Below, in pieces: positions 1-7,026 of a DNA stretch of 8,133 nucleotides. Numbering within the stretch: position 1 is the first letter of the stretch; every line of letters starts with the position of its first letter. A program made the translations under genes and the position numbers. Origin of the DNA: CAMLDH01 sp966250375 (GTDB taxonomy: Bacteria > Pseudomonadota > Gammaproteobacteria > Burkholderiales > Burkholderiaceae_D); contig CBINHE010000148.1 of NCBI GenBank assembly GCA_966250375.1, positions 1 to 8,133 on the forward strand, given 5' to 3'. Below the pieces are notes generated by a model. It was not told the DNA's origin. It did not search any database and was given only the letters and a program-made list of their open reading frames with translations.

Positions 1-93
1 CTGTTTACACCAGATCAAATCAGTTTACAAGAACTTTGAAGCGCGATTGCCCTGCTATCACCGCAACAATCGACATCGGCATATATATCGCAT

Positions 94-102
94 TGGTATA
101 AT
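94..102 (+). promoter_or_regulatory. Extended -10 promoter for the S4-domain/alkB transcript
   Basis: A perfect TATAAT at 97-102 is preceded by TGG (94-96), which makes an extended -10 element. No good -35 sits at 16-18 bases. TCGACA at 70-75 is 21 bases away, which is too far, but extended -10 promoters tolerate a poor -35. The predicted start is near 109, giving a leader of about 65 bases before the ATG at 174. Positions 1-93 hold no gene that I can support. Confidence 0.6.
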
Positions 103-173
103 CGCGGTCTATCCCGTTTTTCCAGAATACTGCTAGCGCGCTTGTTGTAACCCGCGCATTCACTCAGGATCCC

Positions 174-392
174 ATGCAACAACTCATCTTCAACCTGAAC
201 GGCGAATTTGTCGAACTGAACCAACTGTTGAAACTGGTCGGCATATGCGATAGTGGCGGCGCCGGAAAAATGCTGGTCGCAAGCGGCAACGTATCAGTCA
301 ACGGCAAAGTCGAACTGCGAAAAACCTGCAAAATCCGCGCTGGGCAAATCGTGAGCTTGGGCGACATACGTATCAAGGTGGTTGAGCAATAG
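174..392 (+). CDS. S4-domain RNA-binding protein, YbcJ type
   Basis: This 72-residue protein is essentially one S4 RNA-binding fold. It has the typical run L-N-Q-L-L-K-L at about residues 16-22, a G-x-A-K helix turn near 29-32, the V-x-V-N-G-x-V-E-x-R-K core at about 41-51, then C-K-I-x-A-G-Q near 53-59. Length and pattern match the roughly 70-residue E. coli YbcJ family, whose members are thought to bind RNA or ribosomal intermediates in the cytoplasm; the exact target is unknown. The start is supported by an AGGA at 166-169 just upstream and by a promoter 70 bases away. The alkB-like gene follows after 32 bases with no terminator between, so the two are probably co-transcribed. No signal peptide or membrane segment is visible. 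Confidence 0.85.
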   Translation: MQQLIFNLNGEFVELNQLLKLVGICDSGGAGKMLVASGNVSVNGKVELRKTCKIRAGQIVSLGDIRIKVVEQ

Positions 393-424
393 CCTCTACG
401 ATGCACCATTGAATCGCCGCGAAC

Positions 425-1051
425 ATGAGCGATATCCCTGACCTATTCAACACTTCCGACCTTTGGAAAACACTCGTCATTCCCGATGCGGATGTCAGGT
501 TCATGCGCAATTTCTACGCACCGCCATTGTCACGGCAAACCATGGCCGCCTTGCTGGATGAAACAGCATGGCGCCAGGAAAAGATAAATCTATGGGGTAA
601 GCAACACTGGCAGCCTCGGCTCAGCGCGTGGCATGGCGATCCGAGCGCCCATTATTCCTATTCGGGCATTACCCTGCTCCCGCAACCATGGACCGACACC
701 TTGCAGAAAATCAGGTGCGACATCGAAGCCGTGACCGGCGTCGGCTTCAATAGTGTGCTGCTCAACCTGTACCGCAATGAACACGACAGCATGGGTTGGC
801 ATAGCGACGATGAACGTGAATTAGGCACTGAGCCCGTGATTGCATCGCTCAGTCTGGGCGAAACCCGCACATTCAAATTCAAGCACAAGAGCCGACACGA
901 GCAAAAACCACTTGCGATTGATTTGACCGATGGCAGCCTGCTGATCATGGCCGGTGCCACGCAAGAATTCTGGCTGCATGGCATCGGTAAAGAACGTCAA
1001 TACAAAGGCAGGCGGATCAATCTGACGTTCAGAAATATCCTCAAAAATTAA
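425..1051 (+). CDS. alkB: AlkB-family Fe(II)/2-oxoglutarate dioxygenase (DNA/RNA dealkylation repair)
   Basis: Members of this family oxidatively remove alkyl groups from damaged bases (1-methyladenine, 3-methylcytosine) using Fe(II), 2-oxoglutarate and O2. The 208-residue protein carries the whole active site. The substrate-side motif N-L-Y-R is at 114-117, followed by H126-S-D128, the distal iron ligand H185, and the closing R197-x-N-x-T-F-R203 motif that binds 2-oxoglutarate. The Q-P-R-L-S-A-W segment (63-69) and the Y-S-Y-S-G segment (77-81) resemble the ALKBH2/ALKBH3-like branch more than E. coli AlkB itself. Length is close to the family norm (about 200-216). There is no clear Shine-Dalgarno before the ATG, which fits translation on the S4-gene transcript. 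It converges on the minus-strand membrane gene with only 30 bases between the stops and no obvious hairpin terminator. Confidence 0.92.
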   Translation: MSDIPDLFNTSDLWKTLVIPDADVRFMRNFYAPPLSRQTMAALLDETAWRQEKINLWGKQHWQPRLSAWHGDPSAHYSYSGITLLPQPWTDTLQKIRCDIEAVTGVGFNSVLLNLYRNEHDSMGWHSDDERELGTEPVIASLSLGETRTFKFKHKSRHEQKPLAIDLTDGSLLIMAGATQEFWLHGIGKERQYKGRRINLTFRNILKN

Positions 1052-1081
1052 TCCGCCATGATGCAAGCGCAGGAGACTGCA

Positions 1082-1855
1082 CTATAGTCGCGGCTTTCCT
1101 GTCAACACATCGGTTTTACTCTTCGCCATCTCACTTGCGCGATCAGCGGCGCGCTCTATCTGCCCTGACTTTTCTCTCATTTTGCGGTGCCAATTGCGCA
1201 AGATCTCAGCCGCGGTTTCCCGTCCACCCAGACCAAACGCCAGTCCGAATGCCAATGCCAGCGCACCAACAACAGCCATGAAAAGCGTATTGACCAGAGT
1301 GGTAGCGACACCGATTTGATTGACCGCAATCAAAATCGCGAACGCCCATACGGCAATGGAGGCAATTTTCGCGAGCAAATCTGGATTGTCAAATCCAGCC
1401 TCGTCTGTCGCGCCGCGCACGATCTTCCCCAGTGCGTTGGCAGCCAAACCGCCAATCATCAATACCACCAAGGCCACAACCAGATTCGGCAGCCACAACA
1501 GCAATTGTCGCAATACGTCGGACACCGCCGGCAAACCAAGCGCGTCAAACGCCACCACCAATACGATCAATTGGATAAACCATTTCACGACGGTGGCAAT
1601 CAAGCCGGAGGCATCGCTTTCCGTTCCCATTTTTTGTACGAAACCGGAAAACCCTGAACGCGTGGCAAGCTCATTAAAGCGCACCATATGCAGGAGCGCG
1701 ACAATACCTTTTGCGATCAGCGATGCGATCAGCCATCCAATGACAAGGATGACGCCAAAGGCAATTATTTTCGGAATCGCGTTAAAAAATAACGCAAGCG
1801 CACTAGATAACGACCCCATCATTGCTTGCCCCCAATTAGAAATTTGTGACTCCAT
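1082..1855 (-). CDS. Mechanosensitive-channel-like membrane protein with conserved TM helix repeats
   Basis: From the ATG at 1855 the product is 257 residues. This start is chosen over an in-frame one at 1939 because GGAGG lies seven bases upstream and because the extra 28 residues are polar and unlike the family. Five hydrophobic stretches are visible at about 28-50, 84-106, 118-142, 163-180 and 186-210. The last runs into G-L-G-G-R-E-T-A-A-E-I-L (208-219), the hallmark at the pore-helix end of MscS-like proteins. The soluble MscS beta domain is missing; instead a charged tail of about 40 residues ends the protein. It therefore fits the 'conserved TM helix' (CmpX-like) family of inner-membrane proteins, suggested to act in osmotic or envelope stress. 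Ion conduction is inferred from the family and not shown. No promoter was confidently found upstream. Confidence 0.8.
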   Translation of the reverse strand: MESQISNWGQAMMGSLSSALALFFNAIPKIIAFGVILVIGWLIASLIAKGIVALLHMVRFNELATRSGFSGFVQKMGTESDASGLIATVVKWFIQLIVLVVAFDALGLPAVSDVLRQLLLWLPNLVVALVVLMIGGLAANALGKIVRGATDEAGFDNPDLLAKIASIAVWAFAILIAVNQIGVATTLVNTLFMAVVGALALAFGLAFGLGGRETAAEILRNWHRKMREKSGQIERAADRASEMAKSKTDVLTGKPRL

Positions 1856-2314
1856 AGCCCTGCCTCCGGTCAATTGAAAATGAATCGTGAACCCACTTGC
1901 AAATGCATGTTCCCGGTTGCACCGCACTCTTTTCGCCATCCGGAATCCGAATGAAGAACGGACATACCAGAAAAAACATAGAGTTTTTCCCCTTTAACGA
2001 AGTTGCTACCTCAGAGAAAAACGATGCATGCGACAGCGTGCGCAATGCAGCGGTATAAGCAAGCGTCACGCCCGATAGGACGCGCCATCGTCAACGACAA
2101 ACAAGCGCAGAGACTGCAACGCGGCGCAGATATGAAAATTCAGGGGTGCAACGCAATACGAGAGCCGCTAGCCGACCGACGTCAGCGGTTAGTTTTACCG
2201 CACCTGTGTGGAATTTACATTGGGAGCACCTAAAGATGTATAGTTGTTTGCCAACTGCATTCGCGACCGGTTCAAAAGCATTCGCGGCGCGATCGTCCAT
2301 GGCACAATGCCGCT
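1856..2314. other. Gene-poor intergenic region
   Basis: These 459 bases separate the divergent membrane-protein and nuclease genes. Short open frames exist on both strands, but none has a ribosome binding site plus a recognisable protein. The region should hold the promoters of both flanking genes. The best candidates are weak: TATAAG at 2054-2059, and the pair described at 2214-2244. I see no terminator, repeat array or RNA gene. Confidence 0.6.
2214..2244 (+). promoter_or_regulatory. Weak candidate promoter for the exonuclease/GIY-YIG gene
   Basis: TTTACA (2214-2219) matches four or five positions of a -35 box, and TATAGT (2239-2244) matches five of six of a -10 box. The spacing of 19 bases is longer than ideal. 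The start would fall near 2251, giving a leader of about 65 bases to the ATG at 2315. This is a pattern match only. Confidence 0.25.
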
Positions 2315-3745
2315 ATGACGCACTACGGAAAATTGGTTTTTATCGATCTGGAAACGACCGGAGCGAATCCTGCGTCGGATCGGATCACCGAAATCGGCAT
2401 CGTTGAAGTTCTTGATGGAAAAGTGGCGCGCTGGTCGACACTGGTCAACCCAGAAATGTCGATTCCGCCTTTCATCCAGACCCTGACAGGGATCACCAAC
2501 GAGATGGTGTGCGACGCACCGACATTCGATACCTTGATCGAAGACTTGCTGCCCCGTCTTGAAGGCGGCCTCTTCATTGCACATAATGCACGCTTTGATT
2601 ACGGTTTCTTGCGCAACGCATTCAAACAAGCTGGCCATATCTTGCGCAGCGACGTGCTATGCACCGTCAAGCTGTCGCGCAAACTGTTCCCGCACGAGGC
2701 CAAACACAATCTCGATGTATTGATTGCGCGCCATAACCTGGCTGCTGATGGACGGCATCGCGCGTTGGCTGATGCCGATCTGCTATGGCAATTCTGGAAC
2801 AAGATGCAGCGCGACATCGCGCCGGAGACATTTGAAGGAGCAATCCAGGCGCTGCTGCAACGTCCCAGCATGCCGACCTATCTGGATGCGGATGCGCTCG
2901 ACGGCATACCGGATGGACCGGGCGTCTATCTTTTTTATGGCGAAAACGATGTACCGCTTTATGTCGGTAAAAGTGTTCATCTACGGCAGCGGGTGCTGTC
3001 GCATTTCAATGCCGACCACCGGCTGTACAAGGACATGCGGTTATCACATCAGATTCGTCGTTTGGAGTGGCGGGAGACTGCCGGCGAAATCGGCGCACTG
3101 TTGCTGGAGGCGCAACTGGTCAAGGATTTGCAGCCAATCCATAATCACGCATTGCGGCGCCAGCGAAAGTTGTGTGCATGGCAGTTACGCCCCTCCGCCG
3201 CTGGCCTTCTACAACCAGCGCTGACCAATGCAAAGGAACAGGATTTCGGCCTGGCCGACCGCTTGTATGGCTTGTTCAGCTCACGCCGAAAAGCGGATGC
3301 CGCCCTGCGCGAACTGGCCGAGAACCATCAATTGTGTCTGGTGATGCTGGGCTTGGAAAACCGTACGCAAGCCAACAAACCCTGCTTCGCATACCAATTG
3401 CGGCGCTGTCATGGTGCCTGCATCGGCGCAGAATCAGCAGCAGCACATCAAACGCGAATGGAAGCAGCACTAGCGTCTCTCAAGGTAAAAACCTGGCCCT
3501 ACTCATCACCAGTTGGGTTACTGGAGGCCGGCGATAAGCGGCAGGACGTGCATGTCGTGCACAACTGGTGCTACCTCGGCACCGCGCATTCCGAAGAAGA
3601 ATTATGGCGCCTGTTGAACGAAATGCCGACGCGTCCTGCTTTCGATAAGGACACATATAAAATTCTGATTCGCGCCCTGTCACACAATCAAGTATCAATA
3701 CGAATATTGCCCGCTAAAAAAGAGATTCAAATCGGCGACGTCTGA
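2315..3745 (+). CDS. DnaQ-like 3'-5' exonuclease fused to a UvrC/Cho-type GIY-YIG nuclease
   Basis: The 476-residue protein joins two nucleases. Residues 5-165 form a DEDDh exonuclease like the proofreading subunit of DNA polymerase III: D11 and E13 (I-D-L-E-T-T-G), D95 in N-A-R-F-D, and H148 with D153 in H-R-A-L-A-D. Residues about 200-280 form a GIY-YIG nuclease like the N-terminus of UvrC or Cho: G-V-Y at 203-205, Y-V-G at 216-218, R224 or R226, and the catalytic E265 in L-L-L-E-A. Then C341, C357, C365 and C369 follow; the last three keep the 8- and 4-residue spacing of the UvrC iron-sulfur ligands. The UvrB-binding and second (RNase H-like) nuclease domains of UvrC are absent, so it resembles Cho. 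Inferred role: incision plus trimming in DNA repair. No Shine-Dalgarno is obvious, but the N-terminus aligns well with DnaQ proteins. Confidence 0.9.
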   Translation: MTHYGKLVFIDLETTGANPASDRITEIGIVEVLDGKVARWSTLVNPEMSIPPFIQTLTGITNEMVCDAPTFDTLIEDLLPRLEGGLFIAHNARFDYGFLRNAFKQAGHILRSDVLCTVKLSRKLFPHEAKHNLDVLIARHNLAADGRHRALADADLLWQFWNKMQRDIAPETFEGAIQALLQRPSMPTYLDADALDGIPDGPGVYLFYGENDVPLYVGKSVHLRQRVLSHFNADHRLYKDMRLSHQIRRLEWRETAGEIGALLLEAQLVKDLQPIHNHALRRQRKLCAWQLRPSAAGLLQPALTNAKEQDFGLADRLYGLFSSRRKADAALRELAENHQLCLVMLGLENRTQANKPCFAYQLRRCHGACIGAESAAAHQTRMEAALASLKVKTWPYSSPVGLLEAGDKRQDVHVVHNWCYLGTAHSEEELWRLLNEMPTRPAFDKDTYKILIRALSHNQVSIRILPAKKEIQIGDV

Positions 3746-3795
3746 AAAAGCATTGGCATTCCAGCCGGCCGCAAGTAAATACAGAAACGTAAAGC

Positions 3796-3824
3796 AAAAA
3801 AAACGGGCTGCACCGCAGCCCGTT
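3796..3824 (-). terminator. Rho-independent terminator of the phasin gene
   Basis: A perfect 10-bp stem (arms 3802-3811 and 3815-3824) closes a three-base loop. Eight A residues (3796-3803) lie on its left, so on the minus strand the GC-rich hairpin is followed by a run of U. It sits 24 bases past the phasin stop. On the plus strand no T run follows the hairpin, so it would serve the convergent nuclease gene poorly. Confidence 0.9.
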
Positions 3825-3847
3825 CCTCGCCACTTTATTGTCGATTC

Positions 3848-4384
3848 TTACTTGGACAATGCAAATTTGCTCGTTGCGATATTCACGTTTGCTTCCACTG
3901 CTTCCATCGCTTGCTTCGAGGTACGCGTCAACTGTTCATAGCTGGTAGTCGCATTTTCGATTGCTGATTTCACGATTTCGATAACGGTTTCGGAACCGGC
4001 CGGCGCATTCTTTCCCGCGTCCTCCACCAGTTTTCTCACTTTGCGGTTTGCCTCAGCAATTTGCACTTCTGCCGCCTTGTTGAATTCTGCTTGCGTACTG
4101 GACGCAATATTGGCGAGATGACGGCCATAAGCGATTGCTTTTTCAATATTGGGTTGCGCTTGGGCCGCGGACAATGTAAAAAATTCTTGCGGATCCTTGG
4201 CAGTGAGAAATTGTTTCGCGGTCACGGTGGACTCTTCCAGCGATGCCTTCGCAGCATTAATATTCAGGCTGACCAGCTTTTCGATGCCCTCGAATGTCTT
4301 GTGGGTCAACGCGGTAAAAATCGCGAGTTGCGATTCTAGATTGCTACGGGTAGCGACTGAAATTTGATCTTGAATGGGAAACAT
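3848..4384 (-). CDS. phaP: Phasin family protein (PHA granule-associated)
   Basis: The product is 178 residues from the ATG at 4384. That start is preferred to an upstream in-frame one at 4501 because GGAG lies six bases before it and because M-F-P-I-Q-D-Q-I begins like many beta-proteobacterial phasins. The protein has no membrane segment. It is amphipathic, helical and rich in A, E, K and Q, with the phasin_2 pattern: a helix that includes E-G-I-E-K-L-V near residues 32-38, then A-K-A-S-L-E-E-S, the Q-E-F-F segment around 65-68, and a Y-G-R-H motif in the middle. Phasins coat polyhydroxyalkanoate granules, limit coalescence and scale with polymer content. It is monocistronic, with its own promoter and terminator, and lies 672 bases from phaA on the other strand. 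The family call is firm; which phasin paralogue it is cannot be told. Confidence 0.92.
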   Translation of the reverse strand: MFPIQDQISVATRSNLESQLAIFTALTHKTFEGIEKLVSLNINAAKASLEESTVTAKQFLTAKDPQEFFTLSAAQAQPNIEKAIAYGRHLANIASSTQAEFNKAAEVQIAEANRKVRKLVEDAGKNAPAGSETVIEIVKSAIENATTSYEQLTRTSKQAMEAVEANVNIATSKFALSK

Positions 4385-4447
4385 GAACTTCTCCAAAAGA
4401 GGGCGCGGTGAATTGTCGGATATAACTTGTAGGGGATGGATCACGCT

Positions 4448-4467
4448 GCTTTGCCGCAACGCAACAA
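4448..4467. promoter_or_regulatory. Candidate operator over the phasin transcription start
   Basis: On the plus strand the half-sites GCTTTGC (4448-4454) and GCAACAA (4461-4467) flank six bases. The inner four bases of each side, TTGC and GCAA, are a perfect inverted repeat. The right half is identical to the one in the inverted repeat upstream of phaA, with the same six-base gap. The surroundings are rich in TGC/GCA, as reported for PhaR binding sites. The position overlapping the predicted start would suit a repressor. Binding by PhaR is inference. Confidence 0.4.
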
Positions 4468-4472
4468 CAGTT

Positions 4473-4501
4473 ATTCTAGAGATGGATTTATCCAAACTCA
4501 A
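4473..4501 (-). promoter_or_regulatory. Sigma-70 type promoter of the phasin gene
   Basis: Read on the minus strand, TTGAGT (4496-4501) is separated by exactly 17 bases from TAGAAT (4473-4478), matching four and five of six consensus positions. The transcript should start near 4466, leaving a leader of about 80 bases before the phasin ATG. The candidate operator at 4448-4467 would sit over the start point. Confidence 0.6.
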
Positions 4502-4601
4502 GATAACTTTGATGCGCCGCAGAAATTTATTTATTGAACTTTTTCAGCGTTAACAAACCGTTCATTTTGAAAATGAGAACTGCTGGAAAAGAGGCGTACC
4601 T

Positions 4602-4629
4602 TTTAAAGTTAACTATGAAAAGCTATAAT
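4602..4629 (+). promoter_or_regulatory. Promoter of tRNA-Thr
   Basis: A perfect TATAAT lies at 4624-4629. TTTAAA at 4602-4607, 16 bases upstream, is a fair -35. The start is expected around 4636, only a few bases before the mature tRNA, so the 5' leader would be very short. Confidence 0.65.
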
Positions 4630-4638
4630 CGATTTTTT

Positions 4639-4714
<76 letters not shown>

Positions 4715-4721
4715 ATATTTC

Positions 4722-4758
4722 ATGCCGGCTAGCAGCGCCCCTGCTAGCCGGCATTTTT
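4722..4758 (+). terminator. Rho-independent terminator after tRNA-Thr
   Basis: Perfect 14-bp arms (4722-4735 and 4741-4754) enclose a five-base loop and are followed by a T-rich run (4754-4758, then ATTT). It lies eight bases past the tRNA CCA end. It isolates the tRNA from the PHA genes downstream. The flanking T/A bases also make a usable hairpin on the opposite strand, but nothing there needs one. Confidence 0.93.
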
Positions 4759-4813
4759 ATTTGAGGTCCGCCGATTGTAATCAAAGGTACAGTTTTTGCT
4801 CAACGCTAGGAGT

Positions 4814-4835
4814 ATTGTTGCTAACTTGCAACAAT
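4814..4835. promoter_or_regulatory. Inverted repeat upstream of phaA, candidate PHA regulator operator
   Basis: ATTGTTGC (4814-4821) and GCAACAAT (4828-4835) form a perfect 8-bp inverted repeat around six bases. It is too short and lacks a T run, so it is unlikely to be a terminator; it looks like a dimeric regulator site. A weak promoter, TTGCTA (4819-4824) with 17 bases to TACACT (4842-4847), would overlap it. The phasin start carries the same TTGC, six bases, GCAACAA pattern. The regulator is not in the window. Confidence 0.4.
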
Positions 4836-4901
4836 TTAGCTTACACTTACGGGCTAACCAAAAGTCTTGGCATTATCCGAGGCAAGGCTGATTGCGAAAA
4901 A

Positions 4902-4907
4902 TATAAT
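4902..4907 (+). promoter_or_regulatory. Possible -10 box in the phaA leader
   Basis: A perfect TATAAT sits in an A-rich stretch about 150 bases before phaA, but no matching -35 lies at the right distance; TTGGCA at 4867-4872 is 29 bases away. The 298 bases between the tRNA terminator and phaA are more AT-rich than the flanking genes. They contain no convincing gene; a 94-codon open frame there starts inside the terminator and has no ribosome binding site. I read the stretch as a regulatory leader. Confidence 0.3.
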
Positions 4908-5056
4908 GGTTCAATGAATGTGTTGATTGAAGTCAATTCGGAATTTTTATTTGGCGATAAGCTAGATTGCCGTGTTAAATCATTTGGCTGGCGCAATAAA
5001 AAATGAAACGAGAGACGAAGTGGAATTTGATTTGCAGTCTTTAATGGAGAGTCGAA

Positions 5057-6232
5057 ATGAATGAGGTTGTAATTGTTGCTGCTGGGCGCACTGCGGTAGG
5101 AAAATTTGGCGGCTCTTTAGCCAAGACTGCAGCTGTGGATTTAGGCGCCCACGTAATCAAAGGACTGCTGGCTAAGACCGGTATCAAGCCGGAAATGATC
5201 AACGAAGTAATTTTAGGGCAGGTATTGACAGCTGGTTGCGGTCAAAATCCAGCGCGGCAAGCGGTGATCCGTGCCGGGCTGTCTGATATGGTTCCAGCAT
5301 TTACAGTCGGTAAAGTATGCGGCAGCGGCTTGAAGGCAACCCATCTCGCCGCTCAGGCAATCAAATGTGATGACGCAAATATCATTATCGCCGGCGGACA
5401 AGAAAACATGAGTGCGTCGCCGCATATATTGAACAATTCACGTGACGGTTTTCGCATGGGCGACGCCAAGCTCGTTGATACGATGATTGTCGACGGTCTA
5501 TGGGATGTTTACAACCAGTATCACATGGGTACAACTGCCGAGAACGTTGCCAAGAAATTCGGCATTACGCGCCAAGAGCAGGATGAGTTCGCGCTTGCGT
5601 CCCAAAATAAGGCAGCAATCGCACAAAAAGCGGGCAAATTCAAGGATGAAATTCTGGCTCTCGAAATCGCCCAGAAGAAGGGGTCTATCGTGTTTGATAC
5701 AGATGAGTACATCAAACACGATACCACCTTGGAATCTCTGGCAGGGTTGCGTCCGGCATTTGCCAAAGACGGCACGGTGACCGCCGGCAATGCATCCGGT
5801 ATCAATGACGGTGCTGCCGCGGTCATGATGATGTCCGCTAAAATGGCGTCCGAACTTGGTCTGACGCCTCTGGCAAAAATTAAGGCGTATTCATCAGCTG
5901 GTGTTGATCCCTCCATCATGGGCATGGGACCAGTTCCGGCAGCACAACTGTGCTTGAAAAAAGCAGGCTGGACACATCAGGATCTCGATCTGATGGAAAT
6001 CAATGAGGCATTCGCCGCCCAAGCTATCGCTGTCAATAAAGAAATGGGCTGGGACACCAGCAAGATCAACGTCAATGGCGGTGCCATTGCTCTCGGTCAT
6101 CCAATTGGCGCATCGGGTTGCCGCATCTTGGTGAGTTTGCTACATGAAATGGTCAGGCGTGATGCCAAGCGCGGATTGGCGAGCTTGTGTATAGGCGGCG
6201 GAATGGGTGTTGCGTTGGCGGTAGAACGTTAA
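5057..6232 (+). CDS. phaA: Acetyl-CoA acetyltransferase (beta-ketothiolase)
   Basis: It condenses two acetyl-CoA to acetoacetyl-CoA, the first step of poly-3-hydroxybutyrate synthesis. The 391-residue product has the standard length of biosynthetic thiolases and all catalytic parts: the nucleophile C88 in K-V-C-G-S-G, N316-E-A-F-A in the active-site loop, H348 in G-H-P-I-G-A-S-G, and the acid/base C378 in C-I-G-G-G-M-G. The N-terminal V-V-I-V-A-A-G-R-T segment is typical. GGAGAG (5046-5051) precedes the ATG at a good distance. phaB follows after 53 bases with no terminator, so the two form an operon. Unlike the common phaC-phaA-phaB order, no synthase gene lies upstream; a tRNA unit and a leader do. 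A degradative thiolase is the alternative, but the pairing with phaB favours PHA synthesis. Confidence 0.95.
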   Translation: MNEVVIVAAGRTAVGKFGGSLAKTAAVDLGAHVIKGLLAKTGIKPEMINEVILGQVLTAGCGQNPARQAVIRAGLSDMVPAFTVGKVCGSGLKATHLAAQAIKCDDANIIIAGGQENMSASPHILNNSRDGFRMGDAKLVDTMIVDGLWDVYNQYHMGTTAENVAKKFGITRQEQDEFALASQNKAAIAQKAGKFKDEILALEIAQKKGSIVFDTDEYIKHDTTLESLAGLRPAFAKDGTVTAGNASGINDGAAAVMMMSAKMASELGLTPLAKIKAYSSAGVDPSIMGMGPVPAAQLCLKKAGWTHQDLDLMEINEAFAAQAIAVNKEMGWDTSKINVNGGAIALGHPIGASGCRILVSLLHEMVRRDAKRGLASLCIGGGMGVALAVER

Positions 6233-6285
6233 TCGCACGGTAATGAGCGAAGTAAATTGTTAAGTACTTATTTGAAGGGAAGAAC

Positions 6286-7026
6286 ATGGCACGAGTTGCA
6301 TTAGTCACGGGCGGCATGGGTGGATTGGGCGAAGCGGTGTGCATCAAGCTCGCGGCATTAGGTTATAAAGTAGTAACCACATATTCACCCGGCAATACCA
6401 AAGCCAAGGATTGGTTGGTGGAGATGAAAGAATTGGGTTATGACTTCCATGCATTTCCGTGTGATGTAGCGGATTACAATTCGGCGCAGGAATGCATTGC
6501 GCAAATTCAAAAGGAAATCGGTCCGGTGGATGTCCTCATCAATAATGCAGGTATTACACGCGACATGACATTCAAGAAAATGGACAAGACCAATTGGGAT
6601 GCGGTCATGAAAACCAATCTGGATTCCGTGTTCAACATGACGAAGCCGGTATGCGATGGGATGACGGATCGGGGCTGGGGCCGCGTGATCAATATTTCGT
6701 CAGTCAACGGACAGAAAGGCGCATTCGGTCAGACTAATTATTCAGCAGCGAAAGCTGGCATGCATGGCTTTACCAAGGCATTGGCGCTGGAAGTAGCGCG
6801 CAAGGGCGTGACGGTCAATACGATTTCGCCTGGCTATATCGGCACTAAAATGGTGATGGCAATTCCACAAGAAGTCTTGGATAGCAAAATCATTCCGCAA
6901 ATTCCAATGGCACGTTTGGGCAAGCCTGAGGAAGTTGCCGGTCTGGTTGCATATCTTGCGTCTGATGAAGCGGCGTTCCTGACTGGTGCGAACATCGCCA
7001 TCAATGGCGGGCAGCACATGTCATAA
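6286..7026 (+). CDS. phaB: Acetoacetyl-CoA reductase (NADPH-dependent SDR)
   Basis: It reduces acetoacetyl-CoA to (R)-3-hydroxybutyryl-CoA, the monomer used by PHA synthase. The 246-residue protein is a classical short-chain dehydrogenase/reductase. It has the cofactor motif T8-G-G-M-G-G-L-G15, N86-N-A-G89, the catalytic serine S139 in N-I-S-S, Y152 and K156 in N-Y-S-A-A-K, and S-P-G-Y-I-G-T at 181-187. The F-G-Q-T-N-Y stretch and the C-terminal G-G-Q-H-M are characteristic of PhaB and separate it from FabG. GAAGGGA (6274-6280) is a good ribosome binding site. A short palindrome, TAAGTACTTA (6261-6270), lies in the gap after phaA. Two stops in a row (TAATAA) end the gene, and a broken gene follows directly in place of the phaR often found there. 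Confidence 0.95.
   Translation: MARVALVTGGMGGLGEAVCIKLAALGYKVVTTYSPGNTKAKDWLVEMKELGYDFHAFPCDVADYNSAQECIAQIQKEIGPVDVLINNAGITRDMTFKKMDKTNWDAVMKTNLDSVFNMTKPVCDGMTDRGWGRVINISSVNGQKGAFGQTNYSAAKAGMHGFTKALALEVARKGVTVNTISPGYIGTKMVMAIPQEVLDSKIIPQIPMARLGKPEEVAGLVAYLASDEAAFLTGANIAINGGQHMS

Noticed and set aside
1052..1090. Terminator between the convergent alkB and membrane-protein genes
   Set aside because: Only a short ACTATAGT palindrome is present, with no GC-rich stem and no T run on either strand.
1187..1877. Long plus-strand open frames opposite the membrane-protein gene
   Set aside because: They are antisense to a gene with clear membrane helices and a family motif, and they carry low-complexity N/Q/T-rich translations with no motif.
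1856..1939. N-terminal extension of the membrane protein from the ATG at 1939
   Set aside because: The ATG at 1855 has a strong GGAGG at the right distance, and the 28 extra residues are polar and unlike the family.
2003..2406. Short plus-strand open frames before the exonuclease gene
   Set aside because: They are mutually overlapping, lack ribosome binding sites and recognisable domains, and one runs into the exonuclease gene in the wrong frame.
4385..4501. N-terminal extension of the phasin from 4501
   Set aside because: The extension covers the predicted promoter and the candidate operator. The ATG at 4384 has a good ribosome binding site and gives the usual phasin length.
4722..5006. 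94-codon open frame between tRNA-Thr and phaA
   Set aside because: It begins inside the terminator hairpin, has no ribosome binding site and no recognisable motif. An internal ATG at 4915 would give only 30 residues, also without a ribosome binding site.
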